The notes beneath the pieces are model-generated. The model did not search any database. It saw nothing but the letters and a program-made list of their open reading frames with translations, and was not told the DNA's origin. A stretch of 64,000 bases of DNA from contig NC_134028.1 of the NCBI RefSeq assembly GCF_964204645.1, positions 11,079,001 through 11,143,000 on the forward strand, in the 5' to 3' direction. This DNA comes from Tubulanus polymorphus. Its lineage: Eukaryota > Nemertea > Palaeonemertea > Tubulaniformes > Tubulanidae. A program made the translations under genes and the position numbers. Position 1 is the stretch's first letter; the number at the start of each line of letters is the position of its first letter. This document shows positions 55,387-64,000 of the stretch, piece after piece.

Positions 55387-55410
55387 TTCTAGATATTCAT
55401 TATTTTTATT
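55376..55410. repeat. 35-bp direct repeat, left copy
   Basis: GTCATTTCGGATTCTAGATA plus 15 more bases, repeated with one mismatch at 56,366-56,400. The pair brackets a compositionally foreign insert. Confidence 0.92.
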
Positions 55411-56365
55411 AATTTATTTTGTTTTTACTTGAATATTGTATTACAGTCGTTTCTTATTATTAGTTTTTTCTTAAATTGAAAGATGGCAGCACTGGGTGTG
55501 ATGCTAAAATGAATATTTGAATTTGAATTTGAATTTGTTTATCAATTAACATAGTAATTGATTACTAATTTGATTAAAAATTATATCATAATTAAGTTAA
55601 AAATCCATAATTTATTTATCAGTTTTCATTCTTATATTCTTTTCATTCGGAATAATTTATAATTTCAAATTTCACATATTTTTTTAACACCAGCAACATT
55701 TACTTAGGTGTTTTAGCTAAGTATATAACGCAATTCATTCAACCACTGGAGTGCCGCCGGGCTTGGCTTGCAGGGGCATTTCGAAAATGCACCTTTGTCC
55801 ACCCTCCGTGGTTCTCCTTCAGTTTCGACTTTCGATCCTCCTTTCGGGGGTAAGGGGTTGATAGGAAATGCATTAGGCGTCTTTAATATAATGTGTTTCC
55901 TGTCAACCATTGAAGGAGAATTGGTGAGGTGTGGGTCACAGGGGTGTAAGTAGAAATGCTTGGGGATAGGTATCTCGTGGCGCTTCTCAATAACGGGATG
56001 CTTATCCCCTAAAAACTCTGCGAGTCAAGCCGGGTGGTTTTGCTAAAACTTACCGTAAAAACATTGAAATATTCCTTTTAATCACGAGAGAGAATGATGA
56101 CTATCCTCCTGTCGTCACGGCCGAGCTAATTTAAATAAACCTCGCTTTCAGCAACCAATGAAAACGTGGTAGTTCAATGCCGGCTAACTGGCCTGTGTGT
56201 ATTGTATGTACTGCGTGCTTATTATATAACTGCTAGCTATCCAATATAACAACAACGTTGTGCAACACCTGTTTGATTGATCAATATTCAAATGAAGCAC
56301 TCTCTTATAATAACATGTAACAGATGTTTGACTGTATGATTGTAGTTGTTTATAAAACGACTAAG
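55411..56365. other. Foreign insert with a highly structured GC-rich core
   Basis: About 955 bp between 35-bp direct repeats. The core (55,757-56,034) contains nested helices: CCGGGCTTGGC with GTCAAGCCGGG (55,757/56,024), GTTCTCCTTCA with TGAAGGAGAAT (55,811/55,911), GGTTGATAGGAAA with TTTCCTGTCAACC (55,856/55,896), CCTCC with GGGGG around a TTTC loop, and GGGGATA with TATCCCC plus ATCTCG with CGGGAT (55,962-56,009). The flanks are AT-rich. Compared by eye with spliceosomal RNAs, 5S, 7SL and RNase P, it matches none. It could be a structured non-coding RNA gene or a folded mobile element. Confidence 0.7.
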
Positions 56366-56400
56366 GTCATTTTGGATTCTAGATATTCATTATTTTTATT
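56366..56400. repeat. 35-bp direct repeat, right copy
   Basis: GTCATTTTGGATTCTAGATA plus 15 more bases; one difference from 55,376-55,410. Without the insert the element would read straight from the hairpin into the end of the right terminal gene. Confidence 0.92.
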
Positions 56401-56406
56401 TCTTAT

Positions 56407-56731
56407 TTAATCAACAATTTCTAAATCATGATGACCGTCTTCATTTTTTCCATGATATATTATTTTAAATCCTACTAAATCTTTCAATTCCTCTGTACTC
56501 AATGAAACCCATTTATCGGGTAAAAACACTTTAAATTCTCGTGATGTACTAACATTACAGTAGCTTAAATTAGCTGATACTTTCTCTCCATATTTAGTTT
56601 TTATCTTTTCTAATTTCAATATCTTATGTTCAATTTCTTGTAACATCAACTAACTTTTTTATTTCAAATTGTTTTTTTGTTGGTTTAATTCTGTTATTTA
56701 TTGTTGCTAAGAATGCTTTTCTATCTCCCAT
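56407..56731 (-). pseudogene. Right terminal gene: small Polinton protein, one frameshift
   Basis: It starts at ATG 56,731, inside the right terminal repeat, behind TTTTTTTTCCTTATAAATG. The first ~30 codons are basic (MGDRKAFLATINNRIKPTKK). A frameshift near 56,650 leads to an 80-codon frame with KTKYGEKVSANLSY, EFKVFLPDKWVSLSTEELKD, VGFKIIYHG and HHDLEIVD. A short protein with KYG, FLP.....LS and a final strand is common beside Polinton-type polymerases. It may be an OB-fold, ssDNA-binding-like protein; that is an inference. Confidence 0.68.
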
Positions 56732-56811
56732 TTATAAGGAAAAAAAATTACTTGTGGTGATGAGTGGTCGACCTTCGACCTCTGGTATGAAAGCCTACTT
56801 TCCCAATTACT
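56727..56811 (-). repeat. Polinton right terminal inverted repeat (85 bp)
   Basis: Exact reverse complement of 39,456-39,540, ending CTTTCCCAATTACT. It contains the promoter-like motif and start codon of the right terminal gene. Confidence 0.96.
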
Positions 56812-56817
56812 CAGATT
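56812..56817. repeat. Target-site duplication CAGATT, right
   Basis: Matches 39,450-39,455. Removing the element and one copy restores an uninterrupted LINE frame across the junction. Confidence 0.93.
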
Positions 56818-57060
56818 GTAGTTGATAAGTGGTTTCCAGTGTGTTGGTTTTAGCGCATGTTTAAGTCTTCGACACCAAATGTCTCAAGTCACCCTGATTT
56901 ACGGTACCCGTACTGAGCCGTCTGTACTGAATGTGTTTGTAATTCCTTTATTTTACTGTGTTTTTGGTTTTGTTGAATGGAACTGGCTAAATGCGTTGGC
57001 TTACCTAACAATGGGTTGAATCTGAACTGTAGAGACCGGCAACCAGTCTAAATCTCTACC
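56812..57060 (-). mobile_element. Third LINE, upstream fragment beyond Polinton
   Basis: The minus strand encodes WCRRLKHALKPTHWKPLINY just before the junction, continuing directly into the LINE frame at 39,449. Further upstream it is degenerate, with stops near 56,890. Together with 38,340-39,449 it forms one old LINE copy into which the Polinton inserted. Confidence 0.75.
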
Positions 57061-57488
57061 GGGAGGATGCGGTGTTGCCTTGCCTGAATATTCTCGGAAC
57101 TATCCGCGCTTCCAAATTGACAATTCAATTCAATAAGATTTTTATTATATACGCCCTATTATACGCTAAGGTGAGTCCAAATTATGCAAAATACAGCCCA
57201 GAAAATGTGTTTCCCGAGATTTTTAAGATTAACACCTGAACTCGAATTTGTCCACACGAAATAGCTCCAATCTTACTGAAAGAAAGCTTGTTGGAATGGG
57301 GAGGGCTCAAATAACAATATATTTTTAAATTTTTGAATTATCTTCAGTAGTTTTCGAGATATCGCAAATTGAAGTTTGAAAATTTGAGCGAAAAGTGTCT
57401 TCATGTTTCAATACACAAAAACTGTGATCTAAGAAGGCAATATTTCATGTAAACAAACTTCAATATCTCTTAAACTAAAAGAGATAGA
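57061..57488. other. Non-coding, no feature recognised
   Basis: AT-rich DNA between the LINE fragment and a foldback element; no gene or repeat partner seen. Confidence 0.5.
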
Positions 57489-58036
57489 CTAATGTCTATT
57501 TATTAATTGATGAGACCTGTTTTTCTTGGATATTTTGCTTACTTTTTGGGGTACATACCTCATTTATGTCTTAACAGAATGCCAAAAGTCGCGGACAACA
57601 ACTGAATATCCGATATATTTCCAGTTCTGTACCAATTAGATGGATTGGCAAAAAGACTCCTTAAGTCCAGTTGAATGAGAGAGAAAATCCTCCATTTTGT
57701 GAAATTTCTTGAATTTTTACATTGTCACCATGCCTACGAAATGAAGTTATTTTTCTTGTGGGGTCTCAACAACTAAATCAGGGTGGCGTAGGCATGGTAA
57801 CAATGTTCAAATCCAAGAAATTTGACAAAATGGAGGATTTTCTCTCTCATTCAACTGGACTTAAGGAGTCTTTTTGCCAATCCATCTAATTGGTACAGAA
57901 CTGGAAATATATCGGATATTCAGTTGTTGTCCGCGATTTTTGGCATTCTGTTAAGACATAAATGAGGTATGTACCCCAAAAAGTAAGCAAAATATCCCAG
58001 AAAAACAGGTCTCATCAATTAATAAATAGACATTAG
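57489..58036. mobile_element. Foldback element, two 250-bp arms and a 48-bp loop
   Basis: The arm 57,489-57,738 (CTAATGTCTATTTATTAATT onward) is a near-perfect reverse complement of 57,787-58,036. Both arms are 250 bp. The loop (57,739-57,786) is unrelated. Only a few substitutions separate the arms. A transcript would form a long double-stranded hairpin. No clear target duplication. Confidence 0.92.
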
Positions 58037-58039
58037 AAA

Positions 58040-59540
58040 TTTAAAGAGCAATACTCTCATAGCACTTTCAGGTGACAGTTGAAAGACCCAAAATTTTTAT
58101 CTGATTCCAAATGCCTATGGTTTCCATGGAAACCAGCCGAAAAATGGTAAAATAATGAAAATATCGATGTTAGATCAAAAGTTATGATGTAGAAAGGGGA
58201 TAGAATAACTAGTTATCAATAGTTAATGTTTGCCCTAAGTTTATCTAGGAATATCTATTATTATGTAGATTATTATTATTAGGTTTCCATGGTAACGGCA
58301 AGAAAAAATGTGAAATATTGAGAAATATTGATATGATTTCAGATGAAATTATTTTTTTCACTACATAATTTTTGAAATGAATAAACATGATTATCAAGGC
58401 CTGTCAGTTAGGTCTATAGCCATAGGCTCCTATTGCAAATTGATTTAAATATACCAATGTTATATATTATTTGCTAGATGGATTTTAGTTAAGAAAAGCA
58501 GAAAATTAGGCTTGGCCTAGCTCAAAACGCTGAAATTTGAAATATATTCATGATATCATAATAAAATCAATCAGTTTGGAAACATAAACCAAGCAATAGT
58601 AATAATACTACTAATAATAACTAAATAATAATCCATTTGTTTTGTTTTGAGCTAAATTTCAACAATATTTTATATATATTTCAATTTTGCTGCTTTTGGA
58701 AAATCCCCTCGGGAATCACGCGCCTCTATTTTTGCCCGTCACAAGCCTCAATTCATCCCATTTGACGCCTCCCTCTTTGAACAGCCGCTTTACCGACGGG
58801 AGCGTAGTGGCGATCCGCGCGCAAAAAAAAAATTTTGCCGATCATTTCGCTAAATCTGTCCTAATATTCAGAAATATAGTGATGAATAATTATGAATCGG
58901 AAAATAAATACAATAATTCACCGCTAGACCGATGAATAATTGTTGAATATTGATCTCATCACGAGCAGCGCTGCGCGTCGTCATTCAATAACAAGTGCCG
59001 GCCGCCATTTTGTATCGCTCGCTTCAACGCAAAACTTAGACATTGAATTTTCCGGCAGCGATCGCTCAGCCCCGACACGAAATAAAATCATGCGGTCTTC
59101 AGTATTTGAATTTTAAGATCCTAAACCTTCCGATTCCTGATGATTCGTCGCTTATTCCGGGTCCTAAGCTGACAAATTTTGCTCTTGAAAAAGGGTATAT
59201 TTCGATTTCTATTTTCTTCGTCTAAAATGCGGATTGATACACTAAACCAACCCCCAAGTGATTAAGATCGATCTTATTGGTTGATTCCAAAAGATTTTAG
59301 CTCATTTGCATTGATAGACAGGTTTTATGAATGATTTTACTACGCGATGTCAAAACGCGTAGTAAAAACGCGCATCACACTTTTCCTAATCAATAATGGT
59401 CGTCACAATCGATAGTGGCGCCCCGTGCGGACATGAACATACCTACCCAAGTCTTGGAGTCCCCAACTCATAGTATCCTTGGTACTATTAATCGTTTAGT
59501 ATATTTATAATATATACTATATATATAGTACCGGTACTAA
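58040..59540. other. Non-coding, no feature recognised
   Basis: AT-rich then mixed-composition DNA. Short open frames (for example at 58,687-58,935) have no recognisable product or splice context. Confidence 0.5.
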
Positions 59541-60357
59541 TTTTTTGCCAATACCAATGCCGTGAATGCGGCAAAAACTGTAATGTTTCCAAAGTCTCCG
59601 TTTTTAACGCATGCACATTTCCATTAGCGAGTGTTGGGGAAATTCTTTAAGTTCAGAAATCGGTTAAGTGCGCAGCCGCGGGCGTCACTACATCACATGT
59701 CAGAACTTTCAAAACTGGGTCATGTCCGTGTATGCATAATGAATGTGTTTTGATGACTCCAATGTTTCCGTTTCTATTAGATTCGAATCCCACAATAAAT
59801 AATTCTCTTATTTCAATTTGATTTGAACATTGATGACCCCAGTGTCACTAGTTTATTTTAGCGGCGCGACCAGATTCGAGCCCCGAAAAAATACTGATCT
59901 TATTTCAATTCAATTTTGAACTTTGATGACAGCGTCCTAGTTAGTTACCTAATCGTTCGTATCGTATCGTATTGGTTACAACCAATGGGAGGCATTGTAT
60001 GCCTATTTCGTTGGTGGTAAGCTTTTTATAATCGGATGGGCTTATCCGTAGCCAACGTTAGGGATGACAAGGGCCAAAACACGGTTGAAAAAAGTAACAC
60101 TTCAAAGATATACTTTCTATTCACTTCAGTCCACAATTAATGGCTTAATTCACAAACTAACACAGTTACCTTTCGAAATAATCCAATTTTATGTATGTTT
60201 CGAGTGATTAATCAACATTATTTTGAGAAATTAATTAATTTCTCCACAAATTCCGCCATTGGCCGCCATTTCTCTGTATTGCATACATGTGGCATGATAG
60301 ACAAGGTGACCTACAAGGATTTATATAAAACTTTGAAGACGAAATGACAATTTTTAT

Positions 60358-61632
60358 TAGCCCACTTGGGACTTTAGTCCCAGCGGGCTATTGCGTTCAC
60401 TTTTCGTCCGTCGTCCGTCCGTAGCGTCCGTCCGTCCGTAGACGGAATCCAGTTGTTTTGGGAAGTTTTGAAGACGCTTCAAGGTAATGTCTTGATATTT
60501 GGTTTACACATGTATCTACCCTAGACACATCTTCAGCCCAAAAACTGGCCCTGTCAGATTCAAGATGGCCGACTGGCAGCCATTGTTGTTCGCCAAAATC
60601 AGCACTTTTTACACATTTTTGAACTTTTTGAGGGAAATTTTGAAGATGCTTTGATCAATTACCTTGATCTTTCGGATATATGTGAATTCCCCCAGGGTTC
60701 ATCAGCATAACAAAAATTGGGTCGATCGGACTCAAGATGGCCGTCCTATGACCTTTTTAGTGCCCAAAAATGTTAATTTTGGCCCAAATTTTGAGTCCTG
60801 TAGCTTCCTACTGGTTTATCATTTCTCATTGCAATTTGTGATGGGTATTCTTTGGAAAGGGATGTTTTATACCTGAGACAGGTATTTTTCATCAGCCAAT
60901 TATGACGCAATTGGCGGCCATCTTGGTGTAAGCAGTACTCATTCGTAAGTGGGAAAAAGTTTTTCCACATTATATTGATATCTAAGCGTATTTTGTTACC
61001 ACAATCATTTAGAAAGTTGTAGCTCATAACGTGTTCTATGATTGTGGTGAGTTTCAAGGTCATTGGTTTTTGTATATGGCCACCAGGGGGCGTTGAATAA
61101 TGCAATATCTTAGTATTTCTATATTATATTCGTATCAATGCATATTTTGTAACCACAATCAATTGCAAAGTTGTTGCTCATGACATCATCTATGATTGTG
61201 GCAAGTTTTAAGGCCATTAGTTATTCTATATTGTCACCAGGGGGCGTTGAATAGTAGAATAACTTAGTATTTCCTTATTATATTGGTACCTAGGCATATT
61301 TTGTTACCATGATCAATTACAAAGTTATAGTTCGTGACATGTTCTATGATTGTGGTGAGTTTCAAGGTCATTGGGTTTTGAATATGGTCACCAGGGGGCG
61401 TTGAATAGTAGAATAACTTAGTATTTCTATATTAAAGTGGTAACGAGGCATATTTTGTTATCACAATCAATTACAAAATCGTAGCTGCTGACATGTTCTA
61501 TGATTGTGGTGAGTTTCAAGGTCATTGGATTCTGTATGTGGTCACCAGGGGGCGTTGAATATTGAAATTGTTAGATTGTTGAGCATTTGGAACCACTTCC
61601 CAAGTGGGCATGGTGTCCCTGGACCCCTAGTT
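60358..61632. repeat. Repeat element with ~155-bp internal subrepeats
   Basis: It starts AGCCCACTTGGGACTTTAGT and ends ACCACTTCCCAAGTGGGCAT plus GGTGTCCCTGGACCCCTAG. The second half holds about four subrepeats marked by GTCACCAGGGGGCGTTGAAT and CTATGATTGTGGTGAGTTTC. The same subrepeats recur at 62,905-63,420. A TCCGTCCGTCCGTAG stretch follows the head. Non-coding. Confidence 0.82.
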
Positions 61633-61828
61633 TTTGATGGTTTTCCAACATGTATTTCAAATCTTCGTGCTTTCCATGATAAATAATGAAATAATAAATT
61701 CTGGATGAAGAAAAATGTGAATTAGTGTTGATTTCTTAATTTTTTCAATTTCGTCATTTCGCTTCGTAGTTTGTGCTGTTGTCCTGGCCTTAGTCCACAG
61801 GTGCCAGCACCCTCCAGTAATTTTCAAA

Positions 61829-62074
61829 ATGGCAGCTGTTGACTCGACAGAAATTTACTCTCACTTTACGGCCGATTTGCACATGGATTAAGATCGTCAG
61901 GTGAGGCATTATAGGTATCAGACAAACTACGAATCTGTTGTGCATCGATTACAACAAAAATCAGGCGGATATCTTAAACGACCAGAAAATGCCAGGCAAA
62001 TTACCCGTCAGTCAAATTGGCTGACGAAGATTGCATACAAGAATGATGTTCCTATTCCTGACTGTGGTTTGTGA
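61829..62074 (+). pseudogene. Unidentified 81-codon frame with one stop
   Basis: ATG at 61,829 gives MAAVDSTEIYSHFTADLHMD, then TAA at 61,889-61,891. The same frame then stays open for 60 codons (RQVRHYRYQTNYESVVHRLQ ... WLTKIAYKNDVPIPDCGL) to TGA at 62,072. Amino-acid composition looks protein-like. No family recognised; a processed pseudogene or a captured exon is possible. Confidence 0.4.
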
Positions 62075-62278
62075 AAATATCCGATCGTGAAACTAAACCA
62101 CAGACAAGTTACTGACTAACAGCGTCCAGTGTAGCTGGATGCTTTATTTCATACGGCGCTATCATGTTCGAATCCCGAAAATGCTGATCTCGAAATGCTA
62201 ACCATTATGAACTTTGGTGCACTTTCTATGGTGATCCCAATGTCACTGTTAAATCATTTGGACAATTTATTTAATTGT

Positions 62279-62507
62279 ATTAAGGCTAAACAAAAATGAT
62301 ACCTTATTTCTCCGCAGCGGCCGGGTCATTTTTGTAAAATATGATAAAATTTATAAACAGTTCATTTCTATAGCGGCTGGGTCTGTTATGGTAAAATTGA
62401 TCACGATTTTAAAAAAAGTAATGTATAGGGTAGATAGGCGGCCGGCCGGGTCAACATTTAAGCTCAGCAGAGCGGAGAAACAAGGTATCAATTTTTTTTA
62501 GCCTAAC
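62279..62507. mobile_element. Small MITE (~229 bp)
   Basis: Inverted ends TTAAGGCTAAACAAAAATGA...CCTTATTTCTCCGC and GCGGAGAAACAAGG...TTTAGCCTAA, about 35 bp each with few mismatches. The interior is GC-rich (GCGGCCGGGTCA, GCCGGCCGGGTCA). No coding capacity. Confidence 0.78.
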
Positions 62508-62904
62508 ATATGATACACAAGCATATGATACATGAGATTATTTAGACATCACATCCTGCGGCCAAAGTTCACGCTGGTTCATTTCAAGCGAAAACCGTAC
62601 TGACATGACCCAGTTTTGAAACATGTAAACACTGTCATAGCACCTGGGCACTGTACTGATTTTTCGACTTGGACATTTCCAACATGTACTGAGCCTAATG
62701 CGCATGCGTTAAAAACGGAGACATTGGAAACATTACGGTTTTTGCGGGAATGTGGCAATGGCTAAATATTGGGTTAGGTTTGTTTTTTTAAACTGGCTCC
62801 AGTTACGGGGGAATCTGCACTTTGTCTATATCTATGTACGCGCATCGGGAAGGAATAGGGTTAGGGTAAGGTGAGGATATATATGAATTAACTCATCCAG
62901 CTTC

Positions 62905-63420
62905 CAGATGTAGCTAATGACATGGTCTAAGATCGTGGTGAGTTTCAAGGTCATTGGTTTTTGCATATGGCCACCAGGGGGCTTGAAAAATGCAATGACT
63001 TAGTATTCTATATTATATTCGTTCCTTTGCACATTTTGTTACCACAATCAATTGAAAAGTCATAGCTCATGACATGTTCTATGATTGTGGTGAGTTTCAT
63101 GGACATTAGTTATTCTATATGGTCAATAACTAGGGGCGTTGAATAGAAGAATAACTTTCCTTATTATATTGGTACTTAGGCATATTTTGTTACCGTGATT
63201 AACAGCAAAGTTGTAGCTCATGACATGTTTTATAATTATGATGAGTTTCAAGGTCATTGGGCTTTGCATATCGTCACCAGGGGTTGTTGAATAGTAGAAT
63301 AACTTAGTATTTCCATATCATTTTGGTAACTAGGCATATTTTGTTACCACAATCAATTACAAAATTGTAGCTGTTGACATGTTCTATGATTGTGGTGAGT
63401 TTCAAGGTCATTCGATTTTT
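62905..63420. repeat. Second array of the ~155-bp subrepeat
   Basis: About three to four units with GATTGTGGTGAGTTTCAAGG, CACCAGGGGGCTTG and TATTTTGTTACC, matching the subrepeats at 60,940-61,570. Units vary by indels. Confidence 0.82.
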
Positions 63421-63516
63421 TCAAGGTCATGCGCTAACCGTACTCCGTAACCGGAGCTATCGCATTCCGTTTATGGACTCCGTAACTGGGGCCACATTGT
63501 TGTATTTTAGCTCCGC

Positions 63517-64000
63517 TGTGACCGAAGGTCAGTGGAGCTGATGGGTTAGAGTGATTATCCGTCATCGTCTGTCCGTCCGTCAACTATTGCTTCAATTTGC
63601 TACTAGTGCTACAGTTCTTTCCTAATCTTGACCTAACTTGGTATGAAGCTAATATGGGCCAAGGGCTAAAAAGTTATAGAGCCGTTTTCCCAATTTGATC
63701 TCTAGGGGGCGCTGTCCGGGTGGCGCGTGTAAAATCTTTAAATCGCTACTTGTCCTACAGATATTGTACGATGTTGACGTGCAGATACTACAAGCCAAGG
63801 ACTAAAATGTTAAAGAGCTGTTTTTAGTTCCGCTGTGACCGAAGGACCGAGGGAGCCGTCGTCATTCGTCCGTTTGTTCGTTAGTTCATTCGTCGTTCGT
63901 GCTCCGTCAACTTTTTCTTCAAATCGCTACTAGTCCTACAGTTTTAATCAGATCAATTCCAAATTTGGTATGAAAGTTCTATGGACCTAGGCCTGTAAAG
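63517..64000. repeat. Repeated block beginning TAGCTCCGCTGTGACCGAAGG
   Basis: A block with CCGCTGTGACCGAAGG, TCCGTCCGTCAACTATT and CTTCAA.T.GCTACTAGT.CTACAG occurs from 63,517 and again from 63,825, the second running off the window. Non-coding. Confidence 0.75.

Larger units (their letters stand above)
39456..56811. mobile_element. Complete Polinton/Maverick endogenous viral element (17.4 kb)
   Basis: The boundaries are set by 85-bp inverted repeats with no mismatch and by a 6-bp target duplication. The gene set is the Polinton core: protein-primed DNA polymerase B, RVE-type integrase, A32-like packaging ATPase, major and minor capsid protein candidates. Additional membrane and zinc-finger genes are present. 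Genes are closely packed and AT-rich, unlike the flanking DNA. The polymerase, zinc-finger gene, integrase, gene A and a few others contain single breaks, and 955 bp at 55,411-56,365 look inserted. A cysteine maturation protease was not identified. Confidence 0.96.
59545..62775. mobile_element. Composite repeat with imperfect inverted ends
   Basis: The left segment (GCAAAAACTGTAATGTTTCC, CCGTTTTTAACGCATGC, ACTGGGTCATGTC) recurs in inverted order at 62,580-62,765 (GACATGACCCAGT, GCATGCGTTAAAAACGG, GAAACATTACGGTTTTTGC). The interval contains further nested repeats. Arms have diverged and contain indels, so it is an old element. Confidence 0.62.

Noticed and set aside
55757-56034. Spliceosomal, 5S, 7SL or RNase P RNA
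   Set aside because: Recalled conserved segments of these RNAs do not appear on either strand.
58687-58935. 82-codon plus-strand frame
   Set aside because: No homology, no splice context, AT-rich tail.
60773-61105. 110-codon minus-strand frame
   Set aside because: Lies inside a tandem repeat element and reads through its subrepeats.
62160-62185. tRNA B-box-like GTTCGAATCCCG, also near 59,780 and 59,872
   Set aside because: No A box or cloverleaf could be found; probably part of a repeat family.

Overview
Eukaryotic nuclear DNA. The first 3 kb carry eight phase-consistent, GT/AG-bounded exons (minus strand) of an adenomatous polyposis coli (APC) orthologue. The rest is a repeat-rich accessory region, probably an APC intron or flank, with LINEs, a Mutator-like element, a Ty3/gypsy fragment, miniature inverted-repeat elements and two Polinton/Maverick-type endogenous viral elements. 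The exon/intron structure, APC and the transposon mix fit a bilaterian invertebrate; the species and phylum cannot be told from the sequence.

Layout. 1-2,832: APC exons, with a 27-bp minisatellite in one intron. 2,880-4,262: low-complexity DNA ending in a 200-bp N gap. 4,263-6,680: no recognisable gene. 6,680-10,205: a ~1.78-kb repetitive unit present twice in tandem, followed by a 53-nt-period array of four hairpins. 10,411-17,512: a decayed, rearranged Polinton-like copy, split by a foldback element (13,451-14,843). 17,930-19,666: three more minus-strand viral-type reading frames, including an HNH nuclease pseudogene. 19,845-20,540: Ty3/gypsy remnant. 21,335-28,526: LINE copy B, cut in its RT catalytic motif by a MULE (21,987-25,484). 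28,530-33,290: LINE copy A. 34,852-36,298: TTAA-flanked element. 38,340-57,060: a third, old LINE split by the main element. 57,489-64,000: foldbacks and tandem-repeat families.

The centrepiece is 39,456-56,811, a structurally complete 17,356-bp Polinton/Maverick. It has 85-bp terminal inverted repeats with no mismatch and a 6-bp target duplication (CAGATT). It carries a protein-primed type B DNA polymerase interrupted by a LAGLIDADG intein at the catalytic DTD site, a zinc-finger/zinc-ribbon protein, a penton-like minor capsid protein, a double-jelly-roll-type major capsid protein candidate, a retroviral-type integrase with a chromodomain, a packaging ATPase, and several small membrane proteins. 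Most genes start at a T-run followed by a W-rich TAAATG motif that includes the start codon, resembling poxvirus late promoters. The terminal repeats themselves contain this motif and the start codons of both terminal genes. Several genes contain single frameshifts or stops, often in homopolymers, which may be decay or assembly error.

Expected division of labour: polymerase (replication), integrase (insertion), ATPase plus capsid proteins (packaging and virion), membrane proteins (role unknown). No maturation protease was recognised.
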